A stretch of 64,000 nucleotides of DNA from Luteibacter sp. UNCMF331Sha3.1 (GCF_900109915.1 NZ_FOBU01000001.1:1511004-1575003); one strand, 5' to 3'. Positions 1 to 9,536 are shown, numbered from the stretch's first letter. Program-made: numbers and translations. The notes: a model not told the origin generated them from the sequence alone.

Positions 1-770
1 CGCAGAATTACTCGGGCGAAGCGCAGTCGCGGACCCAGATCGTCGTGCCACCCGCGCAGCAGGCGCTCGCGGAGGCCGTCGTCGCCTCGGGCACGCCGGT
101 CGTGGTGTTGCTCAAGAATGGCCGCGCGCTCGCGCTCACCGGCGCCGTGCGTGCCGCGAACGCGATCCTCGTCACGTGGTTCCTCGGCAGCCAGACGGGC
201 CCGGCGATCGCCGACGTCGTCTTCGGCGATTACAACCCGGCCGCGCGCCTGCCCGTCAGTTTCCCGCAGGATGCCGGCCAGCAGCCGTACTTCTACAACC
301 ATCCGCGCACCGGCCGCCCGGAGCTGGCGGACCAGCCGCCGGCATTCAAGTCGCGCTACCGCGACATCACGTTCGACGCGCTGTATCCGTTCGGTCACGG
401 TCTCAGCTACACCACTTTCGCTTACACCGCGCCACGCGTGAAGGCGAACGTGGCGTGGAACGAGACGATCGTCGTAAGCGCGACGGTGACGAATACCGGC
501 GCCGTCCCGGGCGAGGAAGTGGTGCAGCTTTACGTTCACGATCGCGTCGCGAGTCGCGTGCGGCCGGTGCGCGAACTCAAGGCGTTCCGCAAGATCATGC
601 TCGCGCCCGGTGCCTCCGAAGAGGTGGCATTCGAACTCACCCGACGCGACCTCGCCTTCACTCATCGCGACGGAACGACCTTCGACGCCGAGGCCGGTAC
701 GTTCGACGTCTGGATCGCAGGTTCATCGGCCGCCGGCGAGGCCGCGATGTTCGAGCTTCTGGCGAGCTGA
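1..770 (+). CDS. beta-glucosidase, GH3 family (C-terminal part)
   Basis: The frame is open from base 3 and the gene starts before the window, so only the last 255 residues are seen. They hold the end of the GH3 C-terminal domain (SGEAQSRT and VVVLLKNGRALAL match the BglX-type region) and a fibronectin III-like domain over about residues 135-225 (YPFGHGLSYTTF, then VQLYVHD and RPVRELKAF). Known members are periplasmic or secreted enzymes that remove terminal beta-glucose from oligosaccharides. The catalytic Asp lies upstream of the window, so activity and the signal peptide cannot be checked. It precedes secreted hydrolases on the same strand with a 115-base gap, so co-transcription is uncertain. 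Confidence 0.9.
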   Translation, partial: QNYSGEAQSRTQIVVPPAQQALAEAVVASGTPVVVLLKNGRALALTGAVRAANAILVTWFLGSQTGPAIADVVFGDYNPAARLPVSFPQDAGQQPYFYNHPRTGRPELADQPPAFKSRYRDITFDALYPFGHGLSYTTFAYTAPRVKANVAWNETIVVSATVTNTGAVPGEEVVQLYVHDRVASRVRPVRELKAFRKIMLAPGASEEVAFELTRRDLAFTHRDGTTFDAEAGTFDVWIAGSSAAGEAAMFELLAS

Positions 771-849
771 AGTCCGGGGCCGCGACGCGCGCGCCGGGTC
801 GACTTACCTCGACCGTCTGTAACGACCGATCCTGTCCGCCGTCGCGCCG

Positions 850-882
850 TCCTACGGTAGCGCTCCCCCTCAAGGAGCACTG
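850..882 (+). promoter_or_regulatory. leader element with weak hairpin over the ribosome binding site
   Basis: TCCTACGGTAGCGCTCCCC (850-868) recurs with one change at 2586-2604, at nearly the same distance from the next gene's start. TACGGT resembles a -10 element. GCTCC (862-866) can pair with GGAGC (874-878), which carries the Shine-Dalgarno sequence AAGGAG of the gene starting at 886. Pairing is weaker than in the second copy. Confidence 0.4.
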
Positions 883-885
883 CCC

Positions 886-2526
886 ATGCGCATACGTCCG
901 CGCGTCCTTCCCCTTGCCATCGCCTTGTCCGCGCTCGCCCTCACGGTCCTGAGGGCGCACGCGCAGGACACCGCGGGCGACATCCGCTGGTCCACCTGCA
1001 CGACGGATCTCGTCGAGGCCGAGTGGATCGACGCGCTGGGCGAACGCCTGCAATGTGGCCGCATGCGCGCAGCACGCGACGACGACGATCCGGCCATGGG
1101 GACGATCGACGTGGGGCTCGTTCGCGTGAAGGCCGCGGACAGCCCGGCGCGAAAAGGCTCGCTCTTCTTCAATTTCGGCGGCCCGGGCGGCAACCCGCTC
1201 GACTTCCTGCCGCTGTACGACTACGCATGGTCCCTGGCGGATGCGAGCGAACCGGTCGCCGGTCACCGTCGGCGCATCGCCGATCGCTTCGATTTCGTCG
1301 CGGTGATCCCGCGTGGCCTGAAAGGCGGCACCACGTATGCATGCACGCCGAGTCCCGCCTTCGCAGCGGCGCACGATCCCACCGTCGACACCGATGACGA
1401 CGCATGGCGCGGACTCGTCGAGGCGAGCGACGCGTTCGCGAAAGGCTGCGCTGACGATATTCAGCCCTACGTCCGCACGCTGCAGCACGTGCGCGACATG
1501 GAGCGGGCACGCGTCGCGCTCGGCGAGCCGGCGATGAACTTTCTCGGGATCTCCTACGGCACATGGGTCGGTGCCTACTACGCCGCAGTCTTTCCCGAGC
1601 ACACGGGGCGCATGGTCCTCGACTCGTCGATGAACTTCGCGGGCACCTTCGAAGACCAGCTCGACGACACCCCGGCCGAGCGCCACGCGTTGTTCGTAGG
1701 CAGGGCGCTCGGCCCCGCCATGAGGGAACCCGGGTACGGGCTGGGCAGCGATGGCGACGCGATCATGCGGCGACTGCGCACCATGCCGCATCGGGCCCGC
1801 GAAGCATGGGCGTCCCGCATCGACGACGCCGCGCAGCTGGCCGCGGCATTGACGCTCGCGGACTGGTTACGCGAGCAGGGCACGCCGGACACGGCACCGC
1901 TGATCGAACGCATCGAACGTCACCGATTCAGCGACGTGCCGGCGCTGGACGACGACATTCGCGCCGCCGCGATGGCCTTCGTTGACCGGCCCCATCCATC
2001 GCCCGCGGACATGGCCGTGTACTACGGCGTGGTATGTGGCGATACGCCCTGGCGGAAGACCGATGACGACCTCCGCGTCGTCGCACGCCAGATCGCCGGG
2101 ACGACACCGGAAGCCAATGGCGATGGCGTCGTCGCGGGCCTCGTATGCCGCCGCTGGTCCAGCGCGCCGCTTGCCCGTCCGCCACACGACGCACTCGCCC
2201 GGGCAACGCCACTCCTGATGGTGCAGGCGGAATTCGACCCCGCGACGCCGCTCGCGATCGCACGGAAAGCCTTCGCCGCGACGCCGGGCGCTTACATGGT
2301 GGTCGCTGAAGGCATGTATGGTCACGGTGTCTTCGGCATGACCGACACACCGTGCATCGAAAACGCCGTGGGCAACTACCTGCTCGACGGCGTATTGCCT
2401 GCCGCCCACGAAACGCGCTGCGACGTCGCCACGTCACGATCATCCTCCCACGCAAAGACCTCCCTGCGCGGTCCGGATGAGGCGGCGGTACGCGCCGAAC
2501 TCGCACGTCGGTTGAGGCTGCTCTGA
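886..2526 (+). CDS. secreted alpha/beta hydrolase, TAP-like (S33), copy 1
   Basis: A 546-residue protein with an N-terminal signal peptide ending near AHAQD. The alpha/beta hydrolase fold is shown by the nucleophile elbow GISYG with Ser223, Asp451 in AEFDPATP and His480 in YGHGVFG. The Asp and His lie in the TAP-like C-terminal domain. Family members such as Streptomyces tripeptidyl aminopeptidases cleave short peptides from protein N-termini; the substrate here is unknown. An N-terminal pair of cysteines (STCTTDL and LQCG) is kept in all three paralogues and may form a disulphide. The ATG at 886 is chosen because AAGGAG lies eight bases upstream. It is the first of three tandem paralogues. 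Confidence 0.88.
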   Translation: MRIRPRVLPLAIALSALALTVLRAHAQDTAGDIRWSTCTTDLVEAEWIDALGERLQCGRMRAARDDDDPAMGTIDVGLVRVKAADSPARKGSLFFNFGGPGGNPLDFLPLYDYAWSLADASEPVAGHRRRIADRFDFVAVIPRGLKGGTTYACTPSPAFAAAHDPTVDTDDDAWRGLVEASDAFAKGCADDIQPYVRTLQHVRDMERARVALGEPAMNFLGISYGTWVGAYYAAVFPEHTGRMVLDSSMNFAGTFEDQLDDTPAERHALFVGRALGPAMREPGYGLGSDGDAIMRRLRTMPHRAREAWASRIDDAAQLAAALTLADWLREQGTPDTAPLIERIERHRFSDVPALDDDIRAAAMAFVDRPHPSPADMAVYYGVVCGDTPWRKTDDDLRVVARQIAGTTPEANGDGVVAGLVCRRWSSAPLARPPHDALARATPLLMVQAEFDPATPLAIARKAFAATPGAYMVVAEGMYGHGVFGMTDTPCIENAVGNYLLDGVLPAAHETRCDVATSRSSSHAKTSLRGPDEAAVRAELARRLRLL

Positions 2527-2585
2527 GTTGCCGACATCGCCTACGGCTCACTAAGGTTCGCCCGCTCCCGCGTTGAGCTGGCATC

Positions 2586-2617
2586 TCCTACGGTGGCGCT
2601 CCCCGAATGGAGCGCCA
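2586..2617 (+). promoter_or_regulatory. leader hairpin sequestering the ribosome binding site
   Basis: TGGCGCTCC (2594-2602) and GGAGCGCCA (2609-2617) form a perfect 9-bp stem with a six-base loop. The right arm contains the GGAG ribosome binding site and ends three bases before the ATG at 2621. The TCCTACGGTGGCGCTCCCC part is a near copy of 850-868. This could be a translational switch or simply a conserved promoter/leader of the paralogue family. Confidence 0.5.
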
Positions 2618-2620
2618 CCC

Positions 2621-4306
2621 ATGACACGACACGGCCGTCTTTTCCCGCTCGCGCTGCTCGCCGCATGCCTGCCCTTCTCCGTCCACGCGAATAGCGCACC
2701 CCCTGCCAGCGATCCGCACGTCGCGTGGACCCGTTGCGGACCGGATCTCGTCGACCCCGGGTGGATTCGCACCTGGGGCGATCGACTGCAGTGCGGCACC
2801 ATGCGTGCACCGCTCGACTACGACGATCCATCGTCCGGCGACATCGACATCGGCCTGGTGCGCGTCGCGGCCGCCCTGCCCGCTGAGCGACAGGGCGCGA
2901 TCTTCATGCACTTCGGCGGCCCTGGCGTGAGTCCGCAGAACCTGCTGGCCGAAATGGCGGCGATCTTCCAGGTGGCGTCGCCTGCGCATCCGATCGATGG
3001 GCCGAAGCGGCGCATCGCCGAGCAATTCGATCTGATCGCCGTGATCCCGCGCGGGTTGAAGGGAAGCACGCCGTTTACCTGCCCCACGCCCCTCGGCATC
3101 CCTGCGTGGCGCGATACGACGGTTTACCTGGCCGACTGGAACTGGGCGGGCTTCGTCCGCGACACCCGAGATTTCGCGGATACCTGCCGTGCCAGTCCCC
3201 TGAGAGACCACCTTGGTGCGTATGCGCACGTGCGCGACATGGAACGTGTGCGCCTCGCGCTCGGCGAACCGGTGCTCAACTACCTGGGCGTGTCGTACGG
3301 CACATTCATCGGCGCCTACTACGCCGCCACGTTCCCGAGTCACGTGGGCCGCTTCGTCCTCGACTCGGTGATGAATTACGCGGGTACGTTCGAGCAACAA
3401 CTCGCCGCGCACGCGCCGGCGAAGCACGGCCTGTTCCGGCGTACGGTCCTGCAGCCCGCGCTAGCCAACGCCGCCTATGGTCTCGGTTCGGACGCGGATG
3501 CCGTCATGCAACGCCTGAGCTCCATGCCCGCCCGCGTGCGGGGCCCGTGGCAGGCACGTATCGAATCGCCGGCGGAACTCGCGGCGACCCTCGTCCTCGC
3601 CGACTGGGTACGCGACGACATGGCATCCTGGACGACGGACGAGGCATGGGACTCGCTCGGTGTCCGGTTGCTCGCGCGGATCGGAACCCATCGGTTCAGC
3701 ACCGACGATGCGATCGATGCCGCGATACGCGCTTCCGCGACGTCGCTGGCATCGCCTCTGCGCCCGCACACGGCAGCGCCCCGCGATCTGTCCATGTACT
3801 ACGCGGTCGTATGTGGCGATACCGCGTGGCGCAAGTCGCCCGCCGACCTTCGCACCATGGCCAACACCATCGCCGCCCGGTTTCCGACGGGCAGCGGCGC
3901 CCCCGTGACCGTGGGTCTGATATGCCATCACTGGCGAGCCACTCCGCGTCCCTCCCCGCCGCTTTCCGCGCTCGCTCAGGCGCGCCCGATGCTTCTCGTG
4001 CAGGCGGAGTTCGATCCGGCAACGCCCCTGGAGGGCGCCTTGAACGCGTTCGACGCCTCACCGGGAAGCCGTATCGTCGTCGCCCGTGGCATGCGGGCCC
4101 ATGGCGTCTTCGGTCTGTCCGCCACGCCCTGCGTGGAACGTGCCGCAGGCATCTTCCTGCTCACCGGCGAGCTTCCCGTCGAACGCTTCAATCATTGCGC
4201 CTACGTGCCCGAAGACCCGCTTGCGCGTCCCGTGCGCGAAACGCACGACCTGCCTCCGGCACATGACATGCGCGCGGACCTGCGCGACGCGCTACGCCAT
4301 AGCTGA
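2621..4306 (+). CDS. secreted alpha/beta hydrolase, TAP-like (S33), copy 2
   Basis: A 561-residue paralogue of the preceding gene. It has a signal peptide (FPLALLAACLPFSVHA) and the same triad: Ser225 in GVSYGT, Asp465 in AEFDPATP and His494 in MRAHGVFG. The WTRCGPDL and LQCG cysteines are also kept. The frame is open 48 bases further upstream, but the ATG at 2621 is preferred because GGAG lies eight bases before it and the hydrophobic segment then has a normal position. The distance from the previous stop is about 95 bases and a leader element intervenes, so it may have its own promoter. It probably has a peptidase role with different substrate preference. Confidence 0.87.
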   Translation: MTRHGRLFPLALLAACLPFSVHANSAPPASDPHVAWTRCGPDLVDPGWIRTWGDRLQCGTMRAPLDYDDPSSGDIDIGLVRVAAALPAERQGAIFMHFGGPGVSPQNLLAEMAAIFQVASPAHPIDGPKRRIAEQFDLIAVIPRGLKGSTPFTCPTPLGIPAWRDTTVYLADWNWAGFVRDTRDFADTCRASPLRDHLGAYAHVRDMERVRLALGEPVLNYLGVSYGTFIGAYYAATFPSHVGRFVLDSVMNYAGTFEQQLAAHAPAKHGLFRRTVLQPALANAAYGLGSDADAVMQRLSSMPARVRGPWQARIESPAELAATLVLADWVRDDMASWTTDEAWDSLGVRLLARIGTHRFSTDDAIDAAIRASATSLASPLRPHTAAPRDLSMYYAVVCGDTAWRKSPADLRTMANTIAARFPTGSGAPVTVGLICHHWRATPRPSPPLSALAQARPMLLVQAEFDPATPLEGALNAFDASPGSRIVVARGMRAHGVFGLSATPCVERAAGIFLLTGELPVERFNHCAYVPEDPLARPVRETHDLPPAHDMRADLRDALRHS

Positions 4307-4335
4307 CACCGACGCCCGATCAGGAATTCACCCCC

Positions 4336-6039
4336 ATGAGCCATCGTATCTCCGGCCCGGCGTTGCCGGTCGTCGTCGCCCTCATCGCGGCCCAGTGTTT
4401 CCAGGCCAACGCGCTCGCCGCGGCGAGCCTTCCTCCGCCGGCGACCATCCACTGGTCGGCATGTTCCGCGGACCTCGTCAGCGAGGAGTGGACCGCCGCG
4501 TGGAGCGGCCGCCTCGAATGTGGTTCGATGCGGGCACCGCTCTCTTACGCTCGCCCGGAATCCGGGTACGTCGATGTCACCGTTCTCCGCGTGAAGGCAG
4601 GCGTGCCCGCCGAACGGCAAGGCGCGATCTTCTTCAACTTCGGAGGCCCCGGCGCGCACCCTGCCGATTACCTTCCCCTCACCGCGGCCACATGGAACCT
4701 GGCCTCGGCGAACAGCGTCATCGATGGCGACAAACGGCGTCTTGCCGACCGGTACGACCTCGTTGCCGTCGTCCCCAGAGGCCTGAAAGGACCATCGTTC
4801 GATCCCTGTGGAAACGCACCCGGCCTGGGCAGCGGTCCCGACCCGATCATCGACCTGGCCGACTGGAACTGGGCCGGCTTCGTGCGTGACGCGCGCGAGT
4901 TCGCGCGGCGCTGCGGTTCGCAGGCGATGGCGCGGTACGCGGGCACACGCGCGCACGTGCTCGACATGGAGCATGCGCGACGCTCCCTCGGCGAACCGGT
5001 GCTCAACTATATCGGCGTGTCGTATGGCAGCTGGGTCGGGTATCGCTATGCCGTCCTCTTCCCGGAGCACATGGGCCGATTCGTTCTCGATTCGTCCATG
5101 GATGTCACGGCGACCGTAGAGCAGATCCACGAGACGCTGCCGGCCGTCGCGCAGGATCTGTTCGAGCGTCACGTCATCCGGCAGGTATTGACCATGCCTG
5201 CCTACGGCGTGACCGAGCCGGACACGAAGGCCGTCATGACGCGACTGAACGGCATCGCCGCCCATGCCCGACGCGCCTGGATGACGAGGATGCAGACCCC
5301 GGAAGACCTCGCCGCCGTCCTCACGCTCGGCCGATGGATCGACGACGAGCGGCAGATGTGGCTCGACGGGGAGCACTGGGACACGGTGGGCGCGCGGCTG
5401 CGGACGCGCGCGGAGGCACATCGCTTCAGTACGGTATCCGGCGTCGACACGGCCATTCGCACGGCCGCGGAGAGCTTCATCGACATGCTTCGTCCGTCGG
5501 ACGAAACCGACGACGGCAGACGCATCGGCACGTATCTCGCCGCGACCTGCGGCGACACGCCGTGGACGAAGTCGATCCGGCAATGGCGGGCCACGGCGCA
5601 GTGGACCGCTGCGCGATATCCGGTCAAGGGCGGGGGCGGCGTGATGACGGGGCTCATCTGCCACCACTGGCCCGTCGACGCCGTCGACGCGTTCCCCGTG
5701 CCGGGTCTGATCGCCGCACCGCCCATGCTCCTCGTACATGCCGAGCACGATGCCGCCACGCCACTCGCAGGTGCACGCCGGACCCTCGAAGCACTACCCT
5801 CGGCTCGCATGATCGTTTCGCGCGGCATGCTCGGCCACGGCGTCTTCGGTATGTCGGGCACGCCATGCGTCGAGAAAGGGGTCGGCCGGTATCTGCTGAC
5901 CGGCGTACTGCCTCCGGCGCGATCGACCGTGTGCGACTTCCGGCCGTCCCCACCCTCGCGACGCATCCGCGAACCGGGTGCCTGGCCCACGACGGGCGAT
6001 CTTCACGAGGCACTGCGGTTACGCCTGCAACGTAGCTGA
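4336..6039 (+). CDS. secreted alpha/beta hydrolase, TAP-like (S33), copy 3
   Basis: A 567-residue third paralogue, starting 29 bases after copy 2 and so probably co-transcribed with it. It has a signal peptide (VVVALIAAQCFQANALAA), Ser229 in GVSYGS, Asp472 in AEHDAATP and His501 in LGHGVFG. The usual EFD around the Asp is changed to EHD, which hints at divergence of the C-terminal domain. Copies 2 and 3 share the segment LADWNWAGFVRD, so they are closer to each other than to copy 1. AGGA lies upstream of the ATG. No leader hairpin like those of copies 1 and 2 is present. Confidence 0.86.
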   Translation: MSHRISGPALPVVVALIAAQCFQANALAAASLPPPATIHWSACSADLVSEEWTAAWSGRLECGSMRAPLSYARPESGYVDVTVLRVKAGVPAERQGAIFFNFGGPGAHPADYLPLTAATWNLASANSVIDGDKRRLADRYDLVAVVPRGLKGPSFDPCGNAPGLGSGPDPIIDLADWNWAGFVRDAREFARRCGSQAMARYAGTRAHVLDMEHARRSLGEPVLNYIGVSYGSWVGYRYAVLFPEHMGRFVLDSSMDVTATVEQIHETLPAVAQDLFERHVIRQVLTMPAYGVTEPDTKAVMTRLNGIAAHARRAWMTRMQTPEDLAAVLTLGRWIDDERQMWLDGEHWDTVGARLRTRAEAHRFSTVSGVDTAIRTAAESFIDMLRPSDETDDGRRIGTYLAATCGDTPWTKSIRQWRATAQWTAARYPVKGGGGVMTGLICHHWPVDAVDAFPVPGLIAAPPMLLVHAEHDAATPLAGARRTLEALPSARMIVSRGMLGHGVFGMSGTPCVEKGVGRYLLTGVLPPARSTVCDFRPSPPSRRIREPGAWPTTGDLHEALRLRLQRS

Positions 6040-6121
6040 CGCGAGGCTCGATGCACCTTCGTACGATGTCCTCGCGACATGGCCGGCCGCATAATGGCGC
6101 GTGCGAACAGGAGACCGAGGC

Positions 6122-6898
6122 ATGAACGAACTGCAGGGTAAAGTGGCGCTCGTGACCGGTGCGGCCAGCGGGATCGGTCGCGCCATCGCGAGCGCGTATG
6201 CGCAGGCGGGAGCGCGCGTCGTCGTCGCCGACATCGCCGCGGAAGGCGCCGCGGAGGCCGCCGCCGCGATCGGCCATGGTGCGCTGGGGATCGCGATGGA
6301 CGTCACCGACGAGGCGCAGGTCGACGACGGCTTCGCGCGCACGCGCCGCGAGCTCGGGCCTGTCGACATCCTCGTCAGCAATGCCGGTGTGCAGATCATC
6401 TCCCCGCTGGTCGACCTGCCGTTCGCGGACTGGAAGCGAATGCTCGCCATCCACATGGACGGCGCCTTCCTGACCAGCCGGGCCGCCATGCGGCAGATGG
6501 TCGAATCCGGCCGGGGTGGCTCCGTCATCCTGATGGGCTCCGCGCATTCGCACGTGGCGTCGAAGTTCAAGGCGCCATACGTCGCGGCGAAGCATGGACT
6601 GCTGGGCCTTGCCCGCGTGATCGCGAAGGAGGGCGCGCCCGACGGGATTCGCTCGAACGTGATCTGCCCCGGCTTCGTGCGCACGCCGCTCGTCGAAAAG
6701 CAGATCCCCGAGCAGGCGCGCGAGCTTGGTATTTCCGAAGACGACGTCATACGCAACGTCATGCTGCGCGACACCGTCGATGGCGAGTTCACCACGCTGG
6801 AGGACATCGCCGACGCGGCGCTCTTCCTCGCCGGCTTTCGCTCGAACGCGCTGACGGGCCAGTCACTCGTCGTCACGCACGGCTGGCACATGCAGTAG
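6122..6898 (+). CDS. bdhA: 3-hydroxybutyrate dehydrogenase (SDR family)
   Basis: A 258-residue classical short-chain dehydrogenase. The NAD-binding motif TGAASGIG lies near residue 12, the NAG motif near 90, and the catalytic residues Ser140, Tyr153 and Lys157 have the standard spacing. The end [10 protein letters not shown] resembles the GGW-x-Q end of D-3-hydroxybutyrate dehydrogenases, which oxidise 3-hydroxybutyrate to acetoacetate in polyhydroxybutyrate breakdown. The start at 6122 is preferred over an in-frame GTG seven codons earlier because GGAG precedes it. It stands alone, convergent with the porin gene. The family is sure; the exact substrate is inferred. Confidence 0.8.
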   Translation: MNELQGKVALVTGAASGIGRAIASAYAQAGARVVVADIAAEGAAEAAAAIGHGALGIAMDVTDEAQVDDGFARTRRELGPVDILVSNAGVQIISPLVDLPFADWKRMLAIHMDGAFLTSRAAMRQMVESGRGGSVILMGSAHSHVASKFKAPYVAAKHGLLGLARVIAKEGAPDGIRSNVICPGFVRTPLVEKQIPEQARELGISEDDVIRNVMLRDTVDGEFTTLEDIADAALFLAGFRSNALTGQSLVVTHGWHMQ

Positions 6899-6902
6899 GC
6901 GA

Positions 6903-6924
6903 AGGCCGGACCGTCGTGCGGCCT
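6903..6924. terminator. weak bidirectional hairpin between convergent genes
   Basis: AGGCCG (6903-6908) pairs with CGGCCT (6919-6924) across a ten-base loop in the 45-base gap between two converging genes. No U-tract is present, so this is a weak candidate. Confidence 0.3.
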
Positions 6925-6943
6925 GGCGTCACGGGCGCGCGGA

Positions 6944-8122
6944 TCAGAACATGATCTGCGCGCGTATCTCCATGATGCGCGGATCCACGCGCACGTCGCG
7001 CCGGTCGCTGATCGCGCGCACGTAGTTGGCCTGAAGCTTCAGGTACTTCGTGAGGTACCAGTTGGCGCCGAGCGTCCAGTCGTGCTCGGTGCCGCCGAGT
7101 ACCGGGCCATCGTCGAGGTCAAGGGTGCTGTAACGAATCAGCACTTCCACGGCGCCCCACGGACCCTTGGGTACGACGTCGGCGACGTTGCCGGCGCTGT
7201 AGCCGCGCGACTCGCCCGTGAGCACCCAGCTGCCGAACGTATACCAGCCATGCGCCTTGTACGCCGGCTTCTTGTCCAGTTTCACGCGGGCATCGAGGTA
7301 TTCGCCCTGCACCGACCACGGTCCCTGTATCCACAACAGCTCCGCGCTGCGACGGTCCACGTGGTCCGCCACGCTGAGGACGCCGGAATCGACGAGGCGC
7401 TGCGTCGCGAGTCCCGCTTCGGGCGTCGCGCGCAGGCGCACGCCGGGCGGGGTGTAACGGCCACGGCCGTCGGTGCTGCCATAGGGCGATTCGCGCGACA
7501 CCGATACGCCGAGGTGGAGCACGTCGCCCGGCGCGTTGTGAGGCGTCCAGGCGGCACGTCCCGCGACCATGCGCCCGTCGAGGTCGCCCTGCAGGTTGCC
7601 GCCGTTGTAATACCCGAGCTGGACGAGGTAAGCCTTCTGGATCGAGGCCCATTCGACACCGATACGGCGGTTCGCGTAAATCGCCTGCATGGGCAACGAT
7701 GCCTCGAGGAACGACGTGCTTCCCGTACCGGTATTGCCCTCGAAGCCGACCGGCGTTTTCATGAAACCCACGCGCACGGCGCCGAGGTCGCTGCCGAAGA
7801 GTGCCTTCGTCTGCAGCCGGAAGAACACATCGAGCCAGGCCTTCGCCTGGAAGTCGTAGACCGCCGTGGCGTCGTAGACGCCCTTCTTGCGCACGAAGAA
7901 ACCGAACTCCTTGCGCCGGTTCGTCTGCGCGTTCTCGAAGACACCGCCATCTTCCGAGAAACGGTCGATGTCGTACTGGTACTTCACCGTGAGACCGAGA
8001 TCCGTACCGTCCGCGAAGACGTGATGCGTGGGCCAGTTCGTGCGCCAGTCGTACGCGGTGTCACCCGCACTGGCGGCCCATGGCATGAACAGCGCCAACG
8101 CGCCGAGGATGATTCGCTTCAA
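6944..8122 (-). CDS. phosphate-selective porin-like outer membrane protein (OprP/OprO type)
   Basis: A 392-residue protein with a signal peptide (ALALFMPWAASA) and an alternating aromatic/polar pattern typical of beta-barrel strands. It contains TPVGFEGNTG and SFLEASLP, resembling the region in OprO/OprP porins that precedes EAS, and it ends in a strand finishing IMF, the usual C-terminal aromatic signature for barrel assembly. Such porins pass anions across the outer membrane. Anion selectivity cannot be judged here and no pho-box-like repeat was recognised upstream. It is transcribed alone. Confidence 0.75.
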   Translation of the reverse strand: MKRIILGALALFMPWAASAGDTAYDWRTNWPTHHVFADGTDLGLTVKYQYDIDRFSEDGGVFENAQTNRRKEFGFFVRKKGVYDATAVYDFQAKAWLDVFFRLQTKALFGSDLGAVRVGFMKTPVGFEGNTGTGSTSFLEASLPMQAIYANRRIGVEWASIQKAYLVQLGYYNGGNLQGDLDGRMVAGRAAWTPHNAPGDVLHLGVSVSRESPYGSTDGRGRYTPPGVRLRATPEAGLATQRLVDSGVLSVADHVDRRSAELLWIQGPWSVQGEYLDARVKLDKKPAYKAHGWYTFGSWVLTGESRGYSAGNVADVVPKGPWGAVEVLIRYSTLDLDDGPVLGGTEHDWTLGANWYLTKYLKLQANYVRAISDRRDVRVDPRIMEIRAQIMF

Positions 8123-8311
8123 AGGATGCCCCTACAAGGCGCGGCGCATGGCGCCCGCGCGGTCGTGCATGGAATGGTCGACGGCGGCTGAGCGGCCTCG
8201 ACACGAATGGGCAGTATACGACGCCCTTGGTACACGGCGATTCACGATTTTTGGTGCTTCTTCCGAGCCCATCGTCCGCGCAAGCTGATGCCATCCACCG
8301 GAGCCCACGTC

Positions 8312-8719
8312 ATGCACGCCAGAACGATCCTTGCTTCGCTCGCCCTACTCGCCACGACCACAATGGTCCAGGCTGCGGCACCTTCCGAGACGGTCAAGCC
8401 GAACTTCTCGGAGGCGATCCCGAATCTGCCCGGGAAGTCCCTGACCGCCGTCGAGGTGCTGTTCCCGCCGGGCGCGGCCTCGCATCCGCACAAGCACGCC
8501 CACTCCGCGTTCATCTACGCGTACGTGGTCTCGGGCCGCATTGTGAGCCAGGTGGAAGGGCAACCCGCGCGCACCTACACCGCCGGCGAAAGCTTTCACG
8601 AGGATCCCGGCGCGCACCACCTCGCTGCCCGCAACCCGAGCAGCACGGAGCCAGCGAAGCTGCTGGCGGTGTTCGTGGTCGACAGCGACGAGAAGGCCCT
8701 GACGACACCGGACCCGTGA
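8312..8719 (+). CDS. secreted cupin-domain protein
   Basis: A 135-residue protein with a signal peptide (LASLALLATTTMVQA) and one cupin domain. The first cupin motif is seen in SHPHKHAHSAFIYAYVVSGR, with His residues able to bind a metal, and the second in GESFHEDPGAHHLAARN. Small exported cupins of this type are common in Proteobacteria and have no assigned substrate. The start at 8312 is preferred over the in-frame ATG at 8288 because CGGAG lies nine bases upstream and the signal peptide then begins at the N-terminus. It is convergent with the cyclotransferase gene, with only seven bases between them. Confidence 0.78.
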   Translation: MHARTILASLALLATTTMVQAAAPSETVKPNFSEAIPNLPGKSLTAVEVLFPPGAASHPHKHAHSAFIYAYVVSGRIVSQVEGQPARTYTAGESFHEDPGAHHLAARNPSSTEPAKLLAVFVVDSDEKALTTPDP

Positions 8720-8726
8720 GCCCACG

Positions 8727-9503
8727 TCAGCGCGGTGGGATCACCTTGATCTCGAACAGCTTCGGCCAGTGTTTCCCGGTTACGAAGAGGCGATCCTTCG
8801 CCGCGTCGTAAGCGATGCCGTTGAGCACGTCGTCGATGGGGTTGCCCAGCCGCGACGTATCGAGCAGGCCGGTCAGGTCGATCCACCCGACGACATGGCC
8901 GGTCTTCGGATCGATGCGGGCGATGCGGTTCGTCTGCCAGACGTTCGCGTAGATCTCGCCCTTCACCCACTCCAGTTCGTTGATGTTCCGCAACGGCGCG
9001 CCATCGGCGCTGACCTCGATGCTGCCCGTGCGCTGGAAGGTCTCGGGATCGAGCACGCGAATCGTCGGCGTGCCGTCGCTCATGTAGACGTGCGTCGCGT
9101 CGCGCGTGAAGGCCCAGCCTTCGCCGGGATAGCGAAAGCCGCCGACCAGCTTCATCGTGGCCTTGTCGTACACGAACGCCACGCCGTCCTGCCACGTGAG
9201 CTGTACCAGCTTCGTGCCGGACGCGACGATCCCTTCGCCGAAGTAGCCCGGCGGCGTGTCGACCTTCTGTACCACGATGCCATCGTCGAGACGCACCTTG
9301 CGTACCGTCGACGCGCCCGGCTCGCCGGTGCTTTCGTAGAGAAACCCGCCGTCGTAGAAAAGGCCCTCGGTGAACGCGCCGGGGTCGTGCGGATACGCGC
9401 GTACTACCTTGTAGCGATAGACGGGAATCGACGCGGCGGCCGCGGGCAGCGCGCCAGCGAGGGCGGCAAGCGCGACGACGAGACGGATGGCGGGCGGTTT
9501 CAA
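8727..9503 (-). CDS. glutaminyl-peptide cyclotransferase (plant-type glutamine cyclase)
   Basis: A 258-residue protein with a signal peptide (VVALAALAGALPAAAAS), followed by a five-bladed-propeller type sequence. The segment VVRAYPHDPGAFTEGLFY is the hallmark N-terminus of papaya-type glutamine cyclases, and ELEWVKGEIYANVWQTNRIA is the equally conserved second signature. The enzyme converts N-terminal glutamine to pyroglutamate in exported peptides. The 258-residue length fits bacterial members. It lies in the same direction as glnA but is separated from it by a strong terminator, so it is a separate transcription unit. Confidence 0.88.
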   Translation of the reverse strand: MKPPAIRLVVALAALAGALPAAAASIPVYRYKVVRAYPHDPGAFTEGLFYDGGFLYESTGEPGASTVRKVRLDDGIVVQKVDTPPGYFGEGIVASGTKLVQLTWQDGVAFVYDKATMKLVGGFRYPGEGWAFTRDATHVYMSDGTPTIRVLDPETFQRTGSIEVSADGAPLRNINELEWVKGEIYANVWQTNRIARIDPKTGHVVGWIDLTGLLDTSRLGNPIDDVLNGIAYDAAKDRLFVTGKHWPKLFEIKVIPPR

Positions 9504-9536
9504 TCGGGCGACTCCACGGCAGACGCCGCATCATAA

